The notes below the pieces were generated by a model that did no database searches, had not been told where the DNA came from, and saw nothing but the letters and a program-made list of their open reading frames with translations. This document shows, piece after piece, positions 27,498 to 36,753 of a stretch of 64,000 nt of DNA. Source of the stretch: Lewinellaceae bacterium (GTDB taxonomy: Bacteria; Bacteroidota; Bacteroidia; Chitinophagales; Saprospiraceae); assembly GCA_020636325.1 (NCBI GenBank), contig JACJYC010000007.1:124001-188000 (forward strand). Reading direction: 5' to 3'. The position numbers were made by a program, and so were the translations under genes. Every line of letters starts with the position of its first letter. Within the stretch, counting starts at the first letter, position 1.

Positions 27498-27515
27498 ATA
27501 AGTTGGTTTTCTACG

Positions 27516-27523
27516 CAAATATA
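27516..27523 (-). promoter_or_regulatory. Putative -7 element TATATTTG for the S10 peptidase
   Basis: Minus-strand TATATTTG matches TAnnTTTG; a weak TTTC box lies about 17-20 bases upstream. It supports the 27497 start. Confidence 0.42.
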
Positions 27524-27546
27524 TTGATTGCTGCCGAAACAGGCTC

Positions 27547-28788
27547 TCAGAACGGCTTTTTCTTTTGGGCCAGCGAAACCACGGTATTCAACAGCACATT
27601 GGCGCCGTTCTCCACATCGTCCCAATGGGTCCATTCGTCGGGTGCATGGCTGACCCCGCCGACACTCGGCACAAAGACCATTCCCGCCGGCACTTTCCGG
27701 GCAAAAAACTGCACATCGTGGCCTGCACCGCTGGGCATGACCATGTAGTCGAGCCCCAGATTGCGGGCGGATTCTTCGAAATGTTTCATGACGGTTTCAT
27801 TGCAGGGTTGCGGAGAGAGCCACGACCGCTCCTCGTAATCGAAATGCAGGCGGTGCTTGCGCGCGATGCTCGACAGCACTTTCCGGCAGGTGTCCGCCAG
27901 GCGGTGCATCACTTCTTCGTCGAGGTCGCGGCCGACGAGGGTAAAATCCACTTCCCCCGGGATGGTATGGGCGTAGCCGGGTTTCAGGTCTACTTTCCCG
28001 ATGGTCAACCGGCTCTTGTCGGTGCCTTCTTCACTGATGATCCGGCCGATCTCGTGCGCGAAATCCGCCAGTCCCATAAAGGCGTCGCTGCGCATATGCA
28101 TGGGCGCCGTACCCGCATGGTCGGCCTTCCCGATGAGTTTGACCATCCATTTGAACACCCCCGAGATGCCTTCCACCACCCCGATGGATTTGCGTTCCAT
28201 TTCCAGCACGGGTCCTTGTTCTATGTGCAGTTCGAGGAAGGCCATGATCGGTCCCGGCACGCGCTTTGCCCGCAATACGCCGGGTATATCCAGGTCGAAT
28301 CTGGCCAGCGCTTCCGTGAGGTATTCCCCGTCGGCCGAACGGGCGCTTTCAATCCAGTCGGGTTTGACCTCCCCCACCAGCGCCTGTGCGCCGAACATGC
28401 CGCCGAACCGGCCTTCTTCTTCGCTGGTCGCAATGATCTCCAGCGGATGTTCCAGTTCAAGTTCGTTCTCATTGATCACCCGGACGCATTCCAGGGCGGC
28501 GATGACGCCCAGGGCGCCGTCGAACATGCCGCCGCAGGGCACGGTGTCAGCATGAGAACCGACCGCGATCGCCGGTTTGTCGGGATCCCCCAACCGGCCG
28601 ATCACGTTGGCGGCGCCGTCCATATGGGTAACCAGTCCGTTCTGTTCAAAACGTTCTGCCAGCCACCGCCTGGCTTCCATATCGGGGTCGGTCAGGCCGG
28701 GGCGATAGATGCCTTTGTCTTCAGGGTTGAACCCGATTTTTTTCAATTCAAAAAGATCGTTTTCTATGCGTTCCAGATTGACTTTCAT
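27547..28788 (-). CDS. M20-family Zn hydrolase, N-carbamoylase/allantoate amidohydrolase type
   Basis: About 413 residues. AVGSHADTVPCGGMFDGALGV (metal ligands His and Asp), EEEGRFGGMFGAQALVG (Glu pair), LELHIEQGPVLE, the dimerisation GKADHAGTAPMHMRSDA and a C-terminal SGAGHDVQFFARKVPAGMVF identify the AllC/HyuC/beta-ureidopropionase branch. Likely cytosolic cleavage of a ureido or carbamoyl amino acid; exact substrate cannot be set. A GTAAGTY heptamer array fills the space just before its start. Confidence 0.9.
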   Translation of the reverse strand: MKVNLERIENDLFELKKIGFNPEDKGIYRPGLTDPDMEARRWLAERFEQNGLVTHMDGAANVIGRLGDPDKPAIAVGSHADTVPCGGMFDGALGVIAALECVRVINENELELEHPLEIIATSEEEGRFGGMFGAQALVGEVKPDWIESARSADGEYLTEALARFDLDIPGVLRAKRVPGPIMAFLELHIEQGPVLEMERKSIGVVEGISGVFKWMVKLIGKADHAGTAPMHMRSDAFMGLADFAHEIGRIISEEGTDKSRLTIGKVDLKPGYAHTIPGEVDFTLVGRDLDEEVMHRLADTCRKVLSSIARKHRLHFDYEERSWLSPQPCNETVMKHFEESARNLGLDYMVMPSGAGHDVQFFARKVPAGMVFVPSVGGVSHAPDEWTHWDDVENGANVLLNTVVSLAQKKKPF

Positions 28789-28791
28789 TGT

Positions 28792-28890
28792 TTTAGTTGT
28801 AAGTTGTAAGTTGTAAGTCGTAAGTCGTAAGTCGTAAGTCGTAAGTTGTAAGTTGTAAGTCGTAAGTCGTAAGTTGTAAGTCGTAAGTTG
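28792..28890. repeat. GTAAGTY heptamer array (copy 1)
   Basis: About 13 tandem GTAAGTC/GTAAGTT units beginning TTTTAGTTGTAAGTTG, immediately upstream of the M20 hydrolase start. Other arrays of the same family occur at 36751-36839, 49648-49728 and 50141-50326. Confidence 0.95.
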
Positions 28891-28979
28891 GGTTCCTGAG
28901 CACAGCCGAAGGATAAGTCGGTTAGTTGTAAGTGGGGTAATTGGGCAGAGCCGAAGTCAAGCCGCAAATCATAAACAAG

Positions 28980-28997
28980 GGCAGACTATTATCTGCC
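28980..28997. terminator. Hairpin downstream of cupin gene
   Basis: GGCAGA-CTATTA-TCTGCC forms a 6-bp perfect stem 29-46 bases after the cupin stop on the minus strand, followed by a short CTTGTTT. Possible terminator. Confidence 0.4.
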
Positions 28998-29025
28998 GGA
29001 TCATTTCAAGCATTGAGCTCCCGCA

Positions 29026-29394
29026 TTACCGGTTCCCTTCGAGGGATTGGTAGATTTCGGGCCTGAATCTTGGCGTGCAAATGCAGAGGAAGATCAGATC
29101 GATGGGCCCGGTGTTGGTGATCCGTTGAGGGCGGCCTTCGGCAATATACGCCAAATCTCCGGGTTTGACAAATTCCCGGCAGTCGTCGCCGATTTCCACT
29201 TCGCCCTCTCCTTCCAGGATGACATAGATCTCGGCGGCCTCCAGGGTATGGAGTTCGGTGGTCATCCCCGGCAATACGCGGGCCCTGGCAACGGACACCT
29301 GCGGGGTTTCGGCCCGGTTCAGCAATTCGGAGATGTAACACCTTTCGCCGATATAGAATTCAGGAACCGATCCGGCTTTTACGATCTCTTTCAT
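29026..29394 (-). CDS. Cupin domain protein
   Basis: About 122 residues. One cupin fold: motif 1 is GMTTELHTLEAAEIYVILEGEG (His, Glu), motif 2 is FVKPGDLAYIAEGRPQRITN (His replaced in part). Cytosolic small cupins of this kind bind a metal and often act as isomerases, dioxygenases or sugar-binding modules; function not predictable. The ATG at 29394 is preferred over 29451 since it begins at the domain. Confidence 0.85.
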   Translation of the reverse strand: MKEIVKAGSVPEFYIGERCYISELLNRAETPQVSVARARVLPGMTTELHTLEAAEIYVILEGEGEVEIGDDCREFVKPGDLAYIAEGRPQRITNTGPIDLIFLCICTPRFRPEIYQSLEGNR

Positions 29395-29521
29395 GGATTT
29401 CTTTTGAATATAAAATACCGCTAAGCTATGCAAAACACAACTTAACGGCATTTTTAAATCAGAGCGCAGTCAGAAATATGTACGGAGGTAATATTTGCAC
29501 TTTATCCTTTAAACTTTATCC

Positions 29522-30148
29522 TTACTTAAACCCAAACCCCAATCCCAGCCCGAACCATCCGGTAGTGAATCCGGCGCCGCGGAGAAACATCGGGTTCCAT
29601 TTGAAATTCATCATGAAGCCGTTTCGCAGGGGTTGGAGCCGGTAGCCAAAGGTCAGGTAACCGCCCGCAAGCGTAAAACCATCTGCCTGGACGTATTCGT
29701 AATTCGTGATCTCGCCCTGACCGGCGATGGCGCCGTACACCGGTAACAGGCCGATACCCGCTTCAAAGGAGCTCCTGCGCTTGCCGACCAGGTTGTTGAA
29801 TTCGACGGGGAAGGTGACGATCCCCAAAGAGACATAGTTGTTGGTTTCGAAGTCCGTGCCGCTGACGTGGATCCCGCCGATACCGGCCCGGAAGCCGATC
29901 CCGTCCATGCGACCGCGATTGAGGCGCATATCAAAACTGACGCCGCCTCCAACGCTGCTGCCCAGCAATTCCATGTAGATATTCTTGTGGTAACCGGAGA
30001 ACACCGGCGCCGGTTTGGATTGGCCGAACAGTCGGCCGGCAAACACACTAAAAGCAAGCAACAGAAAAAAGATCAGGGTTTTGATGTGTCGTTCCGAAAC
30101 GGGCAAGGTGATAGCAATCGGAGCAGAGGGTGCAAATCTGTTTTTCAT
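29522..30148 (-). CDS. Outer membrane beta-barrel-like protein, unknown function
   Basis: About 208 residues with a late hydrophobic signal (TLIFFLLLAFSVFAGRLFGQ, about residues 24-43). After it, alternating amphipathic strands (MELLGSSVGGGVSFDMRLNR, GIGFRAGIGGIHVSG, SLGIVTFPVEFNNLVG, LAGGYLTFGYRLQP) and a C-terminal FGLGLGFGFK fit a small eight-stranded outer membrane barrel. Not assigned to a named family. The long n-region suggests that the real start may be internal, but no ATG or other strong alternative was seen. Confidence 0.7.
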   Translation of the reverse strand: MKNRFAPSAPIAITLPVSERHIKTLIFFLLLAFSVFAGRLFGQSKPAPVFSGYHKNIYMELLGSSVGGGVSFDMRLNRGRMDGIGFRAGIGGIHVSGTDFETNNYVSLGIVTFPVEFNNLVGKRRSSFEAGIGLLPVYGAIAGQGEITNYEYVQADGFTLAGGYLTFGYRLQPLRNGFMMNFKWNPMFLRGAGFTTGWFGLGLGFGFK

Positions 30149-30278
30149 CTCAATTGTTTTTTGGTTTTACAATGCGGATTCAAACAGATATACTGCACTA
30201 CTGCCATCAGCGAAGAGGCAGCTCCGATTCTTAACCTGCCTTTAACAAAAAACCTTAAGAAAGATTTGAGAAATTGCC

Positions 30279-33200
30279 TTACCGGTGGATGATCACTTTG
30301 CCGATCATTACTTTGTCCGGGCCATCCTGCAGGAGGATAAAGTACAGTCCCGGAGGAAGGTCGGCTGTTGACACCCTTGTTGCAAACGTTTTTTGGCTTA
30401 TAGGTCGCCCGGATAAATCGAGGAATAAAAGGCGTCCGGCGGAAGGCGCACCCCCTCCAATGCGCCTTATATTGAGTTCATCATTTGCCGGATTGGGGGA
30501 GATCTCCCAGTCCAAATATAAAGGAGAACCGGAGTTGGTTGCCGAAGCTGTATGCTTTACCCAGGTTTTGGCAACATTGGTCTGAAACAAAGGCTGGAAA
30601 GGCACTGAAAAGGTAGCCTGGTTGCGGATCGTATCTCCCAAGGTCAACCCGGGCTTTGTCCGGATAGAATACCGCAAAAAACCGTTACTCTTTGACTCAT
30701 CAACAACGACATTTGACAAAAAAGCGACGTTGAATTTTGTTTCCAATACATTCCCCGGCCAGATAAAAAAAGAACATTCGTAACAATTCGTGCTTGTCAG
30801 GCGAAAAGTCCTCAAATCAAGCGAGGGATCAAGGGTATCCCTTATCCGGTAATTGGTAACATCGAAACCCGTTGTCCGCTGAAAATGAATAACATAATCC
30901 AACCATTCCCCCTGGGCAGCCTGGTCGGGTTCCAGTTCCTGAAAATCTACGGTCTTCTCAAGGGGCGGAGTAAGGTCGTTTTCCACAATCGCCCTGATTG
31001 TTGCCGTATTATCCGCAGGATCATAGTCGCCGGCTGTAGTTGTCAGATTGAATTCCAGATCATAGGTCGTTCCGGGAGGGATATCAGCAGGCACCTCCAG
31101 ACCAAACCGGGTCACGCCGCCGAGATTATCTTTCGACGTCACACACCAAATGATGGTATCCCCTGATAGCTGATATAAATTTGTATCAAACCAGGCCAGA
31201 TTAAGTGAAGGGGGTTTAATAAAAACCACTTTCCCGGAGCCGTCTTGGGGCAAATCCTCGCTGATATGCAATGTAATTCCGGTTGTTTTTCCCGGGACGA
31301 ATCCGGATTCCGGAGTAGCGTTCAATGCCAGATCATGGGTCAAATGGTCGATATAAACGCGGAAGAGGAGCGGTTGCGGGTTTTCCGTTAATACAATATA
31401 AGGGGGATCAAAATGCCAGTAGGGCTTCTTCTTCTGCACTCGTATGGTATCTCCCGGCACTGCACCGTAAATCGCAAACCCGCCGTCGGCGCCCGTAATG
31501 GCCGCCAATCTGCCTTGATGGGTATATACGACGGTTTCCTTACTCATCGCTTCAAAATAACCCAACTCCTTATCCAGGTCCATGTCAAAGTAAACCTTGC
31601 CGAAATGTACCGGCCGTTCGGGTTCTTCGATCTGCAATCTCCATAAAACGGGTTTCATGGGCGTTTCTTCACTCTGACCAAAGGCATAGAACCCTCCCTG
31701 GTGAACCCCTGCCGCTCCTCCTGCCTTGTCATTAGGAAGCTGGGAAATGAGAGGCAGACTACTCGTCAGTTCGGCCCATGTTTCTCCATGATCGCTGGAT
31801 CCGAGCAATCGGTGAAATGAAGATCCATGTGAAAACAACAAAACCACCTGGTTCCAAAAATAAACCCCGGCCTTGCCATAAATGGAAAAAAAGAATTGGA
31901 CAAAGTCAAAATCAACGCCGTTGTACCGCAAAAGATGATTTCCGTCGCGGGCATAAATGGCTGTTCCATCCGAAAAGAATTCATACCCGTTGCTGACGAA
32001 AAACGATTGATTGCTCCAGGTTTCCCCATAGTTATCCGAAACATACCAACCGACACCCGTTCCAGGATATGTACCTGCAAATACCTTACCTTGAGCGAAT
32101 GTTGCATATTGGATTCCGGGTGAAAACAACTGGGGCAACTTCAGCCAGTTCATTCCAAAGTCCTCACTGCGGTAGCAACTCTTATCCACAAAAGCGAAGA
32201 GGCGACCGTCGCCGTAAACCAGTTTTTTCCGACCGTCATTGATCTGGCTGGGCGGCAGCGGCACCTCCTCCCAGGTCCGCGCCGTATCCCGGCTGATCCA
32301 CCAGGCGTATTTCAATTCGGTGTCGTCATTCCGGATCAGGAGGGCGTCACCGGCGGGGAGCCCCTGGCGGATATCCGTGAATTGACCGGCATAGCGCCAG
32401 GTTTCGCCGTCATCCCGGGTTTCGAACAGGCCGAAGTCGTCGGCCAGGAACAGGCTGCCGCCGAAGGAGAACAGGGATTTGTTTTCCACCGTTTCCCAGG
32501 TGCCGTCGTACAGCCGGTCGAGGGCGTCGTTGCGGGTGTACCAGGTTTCGCCGTCGCCGGATGCCAATATGCCGAATGAGGCGGCCAGGAACAGGCCGCT
32601 GCCGCCGGCTTTCAGCTGTACTGCGCCGGGAGCGTTCCGCATCCTTTGCCAGGATAGCCCGTTGTCGGTGGATTGGTAGGTACGCAGGCCGTCGCTGCAC
32701 AGCAACCGCCCGTTTAATTCCGTCATCGTGACCAGGAAGTCTCCGCCCGGAAATGGTTTCAATACCCAGTCGGCGCCGCCGTTGACAGAGGTGTACAGGC
32801 CCGAATCCCGGACGGACACGAATGCGCTGTTCCCAAACCCGAACACCGCAACATCCCCGTGTTCGTTCGGCCAGGTTCGGACCTGATCGCTGAGCAGCGC
32901 CCAGGAGTCGCCGTTGTTATTCGAAACGTAGACGCCGGCGCCGTCTGCCAGCAACAGTTGATCACCCCATTTGCAGAGGCCGCCGATATCGGAATTGGTC
33001 GAAGAGGAGAACGAATTGAACCATTGGCCCGCAACCGGGTCGTACAACCAGACGACGTTGGCAATCGTATAAAAGATCCGGTCGCCGGAAAAGAAAAACT
33101 CATCTGCCTCTGTAAAATCCGGCAGGATTTCGGTCCAGTTATCGCCCCCGTCGTCCGACCGGTAGAGGAAAGCCGGCCAGGTGGGGTTGAAGTAATACAA

Positions 33201-33488
33201 ATGCCCGTTCTCTGAGTCAAGGTATTTGGGTTTGCAGAGGCCACCGGGGCAGAGCGTATCCTGCGGCAGTTCAATAGGCGCCCAGGGCCCGCCGCCTTTG
33301 GAAACGACCGCACCGCCGAAAGCCGGATTGGCGGGATTGACCCAGGCGGCGAAGACGTCGTCACCGGAGAAGGCCAGAGAAGAAACGGGAAACCCGACCG
33401 GCGTGGAGTGTTCGGTCCATTGGGCGTCAGCAGGTATGCCCGTCAGACAGGCAGCCGCACATAAAACGAGGGATAAAAATTTGTTCAT
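30279..33488 (-). CDS. T9SS-secreted BNR/sortilin-like repeat protein with C-terminal sorting domain
   Basis: About 1069 residues. Signal peptide (FLSLVLCAAACLTGIPADAQ), then about twelve BNR/Asp-box blades over residues 20-620 (for example YRSDDGGDNWTEI, YVSNNNGDSWALL, ESDDGETW-like ETRDDGETWRYAG, SSDHGETWAEL), resembling a sortilin/photosystem-stability-factor propeller. A CarboxypepD_reg-like sandwich, DUF11/DUF7619-like beta domains, and a type A T9SS signal (PNPANDELNI ... DLSGRPI ... LPPGLYFILL ... KVIIHR) end the protein. Expected at the surface or secreted through the type IX system. No catalytic residues are evident. Confidence 0.88.
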   Translation of the reverse strand: MNKFLSLVLCAAACLTGIPADAQWTEHSTPVGFPVSSLAFSGDDVFAAWVNPANPAFGGAVVSKGGGPWAPIELPQDTLCPGGLCKPKYLDSENGHLYYFNPTWPAFLYRSDDGGDNWTEILPDFTEADEFFFSGDRIFYTIANVVWLYDPVAGQWFNSFSSSTNSDIGGLCKWGDQLLLADGAGVYVSNNNGDSWALLSDQVRTWPNEHGDVAVFGFGNSAFVSVRDSGLYTSVNGGADWVLKPFPGGDFLVTMTELNGRLLCSDGLRTYQSTDNGLSWQRMRNAPGAVQLKAGGSGLFLAASFGILASGDGETWYTRNDALDRLYDGTWETVENKSLFSFGGSLFLADDFGLFETRDDGETWRYAGQFTDIRQGLPAGDALLIRNDDTELKYAWWISRDTARTWEEVPLPPSQINDGRKKLVYGDGRLFAFVDKSCYRSEDFGMNWLKLPQLFSPGIQYATFAQGKVFAGTYPGTGVGWYVSDNYGETWSNQSFFVSNGYEFFSDGTAIYARDGNHLLRYNGVDFDFVQFFFSIYGKAGVYFWNQVVLLFSHGSSFHRLLGSSDHGETWAELTSSLPLISQLPNDKAGGAAGVHQGGFYAFGQSEETPMKPVLWRLQIEEPERPVHFGKVYFDMDLDKELGYFEAMSKETVVYTHQGRLAAITGADGGFAIYGAVPGDTIRVQKKKPYWHFDPPYIVLTENPQPLLFRVYIDHLTHDLALNATPESGFVPGKTTGITLHISEDLPQDGSGKVVFIKPPSLNLAWFDTNLYQLSGDTIIWCVTSKDNLGGVTRFGLEVPADIPPGTTYDLEFNLTTTAGDYDPADNTATIRAIVENDLTPPLEKTVDFQELEPDQAAQGEWLDYVIHFQRTTGFDVTNYRIRDTLDPSLDLRTFRLTSTNCYECSFFIWPGNVLETKFNVAFLSNVVVDESKSNGFLRYSIRTKPGLTLGDTIRNQATFSVPFQPLFQTNVAKTWVKHTASATNSGSPLYLDWEISPNPANDELNIRRIGGGAPSAGRLLFLDLSGRPISQKTFATRVSTADLPPGLYFILLQDGPDKVMIGKVIIHR

Positions 33489-33525
33489 GGGAAAATGGAT
33501 GTTTTGTTCAATTAACAACTCCCGT

Positions 33526-33533
33526 CAAATCTA
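33526..33533 (-). promoter_or_regulatory. Putative -7 element TAGATTTG for the T9SS protein
   Basis: Minus-strand TAGATTTG fits TAnnTTTG, 38 bases before the ATG at 33488. Confidence 0.4.
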
Positions 33534-33557
33534 ATTAAAAACTTATTGCACTATGAA

Positions 33558-34349
33558 TTATTTAACCAATTCCAACAGCGCTTTCCTCAACCGCGCCTGG
33601 GCTATATTGAAGTCTTCAGGTCCTATTTCGCCGGCATGGTATAATTTTTTTAAATGCGCGAAATCGGATTGCAACAGGATAATTTCATTCTTTACCGCTG
33701 AGACCTGAACATTTTCCAGGAGCAATTTGAAAGCGCCCTCCAGATCGTCATTACCTATTAGCGTCTGCAATTCACTTTCAACAGATTTCAGGGACGGGTC
33801 CCGGATTTTTCCGGTTGAAAAAAAAGCTGCGTGAATTAAATAGAATGTCAAAAAGGTAAAAATGGCTGCAATAAAAAGAATCATCCAAAAAGCAAACCCG
33901 GTTATCCACCAACTGAAAGCAGAAGTAGTTTCTTCCAAATCCGAGACAATATATTCAGCTCCTTTTTTCAACGCATCCAGTTTGCCGCCACTGCGCTCAA
34001 TCCGGGCGGCAGCATCTTCCTGTAAAACAAAGGGATAATAAACACAATCCGGTTTTATGCATTTAACCTGACGGTGATACAGCCAATAATACCCTGTCGA
34101 AGATAGAAAGGCTAAAAAAGCTGTAAATAACTGTATTTGCCCAATAGATCCGGCAAACCTTTCAAATACAGATTTCATATTCCGATGCATCCAAAAAAAC
34201 ACTGGCAAAAGCAACAGGATAAGCATGGACAGAAAAAACACCTTCGGGATTCGGTCAGGGATCCCAATTCCATATGAAATGGCCAAAATCAACAACCCGG
34301 CAGACAAAGTGGCAAGAATTCCCGAATTTTCTGAAAATAAATTTTTCAT
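33558..34349 (-). CDS. Membrane protein with C-terminal EAD11-like effector-associated domain
   Basis: About 263 residues. Four hydrophobic segments lie near residues 10-30, 36-54, 70-90 and 150-182, with a periplasmic-looking Cys pair (KCIKPDC) between TM3 and TM4. The cytosolic tail (about 189-263) has the pattern of effector-associated domain 11: LIGNDDLEGAFKLLLEN, NEIILLQSDFAHLKKLY, GEIGPEDFNIAQARLRKALL. EADs are predicted homotypic adaptor domains in NTP-dependent conflict systems. AT-rich against the surrounding genes. Paired with the downstream secreted protein on the same strand. The domain call is from pattern memory, not a profile search. Confidence 0.7.
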   Translation of the reverse strand: MKNLFSENSGILATLSAGLLILAISYGIGIPDRIPKVFFLSMLILLLLPVFFWMHRNMKSVFERFAGSIGQIQLFTAFLAFLSSTGYYWLYHRQVKCIKPDCVYYPFVLQEDAAARIERSGGKLDALKKGAEYIVSDLEETTSAFSWWITGFAFWMILFIAAIFTFLTFYLIHAAFFSTGKIRDPSLKSVESELQTLIGNDDLEGAFKLLLENVQVSAVKNEIILLQSDFAHLKKLYHAGEIGPEDFNIAQARLRKALLELVK

Positions 34350-34365
34350 CTTTTATTCAATACAT

Positions 34366-35127
34366 TTAATTCTTATTGGAACTATCCTGCTTCAGTACGT
34401 TTAATTCCGGATTTACAGATGAGCTCACAATCGGTCCATTGTTATTATAAAATTCCTCTTTAATCTCGTACCCGTTCAAACCAAAAATCAAAACGTAGGC
34501 TCCTCTTATACCGACATTAAGGGTTCTGTCGGTTTTATCCTTGGCGAGAATTTTCTCTCCTTTGAATGCATTTTCATCGCCGCCCAGATACTTTCTCATT
34601 TTTGATCGAATCCTTTCTTCATTTCCCAGCCAAAAATACTCGGCCATAATAACAAATCTGGCATTTGTAGGCTGCGAGGTGACCGAAAGATTATAATTAT
34701 CCACATATAAAGGCAAGCCGTCTTTATATTTAAAGCTTTGCAAACTGCTTCCTGATTTACACCTGAATACCGGCACAAGGTTGATGCCTTTTGAAGCAAC
34801 AGAGTCAGGCAAATAAAATTTCACTACCATCGACAACGGTTGATCATCCGGGCCTACAACTTTCTTATCGAGTATTTCATACCCTTCTTCCAGGTCGGAT
34901 AAATGCATAATAGTCGTTTCGGATTCTTTTTCAACAATTTTTATACCCTGGAATTGTTTCCTGGGACAATAATACTCCAGGCTCACTTCCTGAATAAACA
35001 GGATTTTTTCCGACTGTTGAACGGGTGGCTCAATACTTAAATCCGGAATATCCGCCATGCGAGATTCCTGCGCAAACAATTTTCCTTTTCCCAACAGAAA
35101 AATCAACAAACACATTTTGAGGTTCAT
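34366..35127 (-). CDS. Exported protein, unknown function
   Basis: About 253 residues with a cleavable signal (MCLLIFLLGKGKLFAQES). The mature part is rich in beta strands (KILFIQEVSLEYYCPRK, LSMVVKFYLPDSV, INLVPVFRCKSGSSLQ, ARFVIMAEYFWLGNEERI) and lacks a recognised domain. It precedes the EAD11-like membrane protein by 17 bases in the same operon and shares its AT-rich composition. A role as periplasmic sensor or partner of that protein is inference only. Confidence 0.65.
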   Translation of the reverse strand: MNLKMCLLIFLLGKGKLFAQESRMADIPDLSIEPPVQQSEKILFIQEVSLEYYCPRKQFQGIKIVEKESETTIMHLSDLEEGYEILDKKVVGPDDQPLSMVVKFYLPDSVASKGINLVPVFRCKSGSSLQSFKYKDGLPLYVDNYNLSVTSQPTNARFVIMAEYFWLGNEERIRSKMRKYLGGDENAFKGEKILAKDKTDRTLNVGIRGAYVLIFGLNGYEIKEEFYNNNGPIVSSSVNPELNVLKQDSSNKN

Positions 35128-35186
35128 GACATGAATTTTATTACATTAAATCTACAGGGTTCCTATTTCTTGAAACGCAATTTCCC

Positions 35187-35561
35187 TCACCGCGCATGCG
35201 CATCCAACAGCGGAAACTGGGCGATCCGCAAGGCCGTACAGCCGTAAGGCACCAGCGTAATATCCTCCAAAGCGGTGCCGCGTTCCCAACTGTCGCCTTT
35301 GCCGCCCAGCCATCCGTTGCCGGGCCCGCAAACAAGGCTGTAAATACTGTCGAGGTGACCGGTAAGGCCGTCGCGCTGCAATTCCAGCATATTGCGCAGC
35401 CATCCGCGGGGTTGAATATTGCCCAGCGGCAGGGGTACGTAGGGTTGTACGGCCAAAGGCGGCTGATTGGTGATATAAAACCCGTTCCGGGCTGTCTGGG
35501 CGGGCGCCGCCATCGGGGATGCGATAAACAGGCACAGCAGAATTCGGCGTAAAATGTTCAT
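35187..35561 (-). pseudogene. Internally deleted GH127-like (PF07944-type) glycoside hydrolase remnant
   Basis: A 124-codon frame. Residues 1-95 hold a signal peptide and the N-terminal part of Bacteroidota GH127-like proteins (PLPLGNIQPRGWLRNML, RDGLTGHLDSIYSLVCG, NGWLGGKGDSWERG). From residue 96 the sequence switches to a segment typical of their extreme C-terminus (ITLVPYGCTALRIAQFPLL) and stops. Most of the catalytic barrel, about 500 residues or more, is missing, and the join near 35276 keeps the frame. The product would lack an active site. Same architecture of loss as the tryptophanase remnant at 19877. Family call is from memory of conserved segments. Confidence 0.66.
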
Positions 35562-35664
35562 TCTTCAGGATTGAATTGTGCAACAGTGAAGGATCAATTT
35601 TACACTTTTTCCATTAATTTTAGTGCGGCAAAACCAGGAAATCATTTGAAAAAACACCTGTGCT

Positions 35665-36753
35665 ATGAACTTCTTCATGTCCAACAGGATCAAATCCCAA
35701 CTCCGCAAGATCTTCTGGATCACCGTCGGCTGGACCCTGATATCGATTTACCAGTATTTCCATGTGTATTCGGTGATGACTTACAGCGGCATATCCGTTC
35801 CCGGGTTTGATCCTATTCTTCCGCTCAGAAGCAGCTTCCAGGTCGGCATTCTGGGCGGCCTCATGGGGGGCAGCGGCATCGTATTTGTCTGGGAGCGGTG
35901 GCTCCGGACCCGCAATTACGGGTGGGCCCTGATGCAGATCTTCTTTTCCTACACCCTCGTTTTCCTGGCGGTTTCCATCCCTGTTGTCTTTTCCTACCAA
36001 AGCGCTTTGCTGCACCTGCCGGTCACCCACCCGGAAGTGCGCAGGGTGGTGCTCGAACGTTTTCTCAGCCTCAGCCAGTTGGAGAGTTACCTGTTCTGGT
36101 TGATCGTCACGCTGGGCACGCTGATCGTCCTCCTGGTCAATGACAAATACGGTCCCGGCGTGTTCAAGGATTTTTTGCTGGGAAAATATTTTCATCCCAA
36201 ACGGGAAGAACGGATCTTTATGTTCCTCGATCTCCGCTCTTCCACCACCATTGCCGAAAGGCTGGGCGAACAGCGGTATTTCAACTTCATCAAGGATGTT
36301 TTCCGGCATTCCACACCCGCGATCCAGTATTCAAAAGGGGAAATTTATCAATACGTCGGCGACGAGATCGTGATCAGCTGGAAGACCGGCACCGGTACGG
36401 AAAACGCCAATTGCATCCGGTGCTTTTTCGAGATCCAGCGCATCCTGAAGGAAAAGGCGGGCTACTACCAGGCTACCTATGAAGAGGTTCCCGAGTTCAA
36501 GGCGGGGTTGCATTACGGCTACGTGATGGCCGGCGAGATCGGGGTCGTCAAGCGGGATATCGCCTTTTCCGGCGACGTGCTCAACACCACCGCCCGGATC
36601 CAGGCCAAATGCAACGAACTCGGCGTCAATATCCTCTTTTCCAAATTCCTGCTCGACAAGCTCGCCCTGCCGCCCAATTCGTTCTCACCGCGCAAGATCG
36701 GGGACATGATCCTGCGGGGGAAGAAGCAGGAGGTGGTTTTGTATACGATTTAG
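35665..36753 (+). CDS. Membrane-anchored class III adenylate/guanylate cyclase
   Basis: About 362 residues. Four membrane helices occupy about residues 14-170 (FWITVGWTLISIYQYF, SSFQVGILGGLMGGSGIVFV, ALMQIFFSYTLVFLAVSIPV, YLFWLIVTLGTLIVLLV). The cyclase homology domain follows with both metal Asp sites (MFLDLRSSTTIAERLG and YQYVGDEIVISW), the substrate-site FKAGLHYGYVMAGEIG and the transition-state SGDVLNTTARIQ. Makes cAMP (or cGMP) in response to an unknown membrane signal. Met5 (35677) is an equally good start. The stop TAG is the first base triplet of a GTAAGTY array. Confidence 0.92.
   Translation: MNFFMSNRIKSQLRKIFWITVGWTLISIYQYFHVYSVMTYSGISVPGFDPILPLRSSFQVGILGGLMGGSGIVFVWERWLRTRNYGWALMQIFFSYTLVFLAVSIPVVFSYQSALLHLPVTHPEVRRVVLERFLSLSQLESYLFWLIVTLGTLIVLLVNDKYGPGVFKDFLLGKYFHPKREERIFMFLDLRSSTTIAERLGEQRYFNFIKDVFRHSTPAIQYSKGEIYQYVGDEIVISWKTGTGTENANCIRCFFEIQRILKEKAGYYQATYEEVPEFKAGLHYGYVMAGEIGVVKRDIAFSGDVLNTTARIQAKCNELGVNILFSKFLLDKLALPPNSFSPRKIGDMILRGKKQEVVLYTI

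Noticed and set aside
28792..28890. GTAAGT units as 5' splice sites or intron borders
   Set aside because: The match to a eukaryotic donor site is coincidence; this is a bacterial tandem repeat with no intron-like structure.
28785..28967. Short minus-strand frame made of LRLTTYD/N repeats
   Set aside because: It is a translation of the GTAAGTY array and not a gene.
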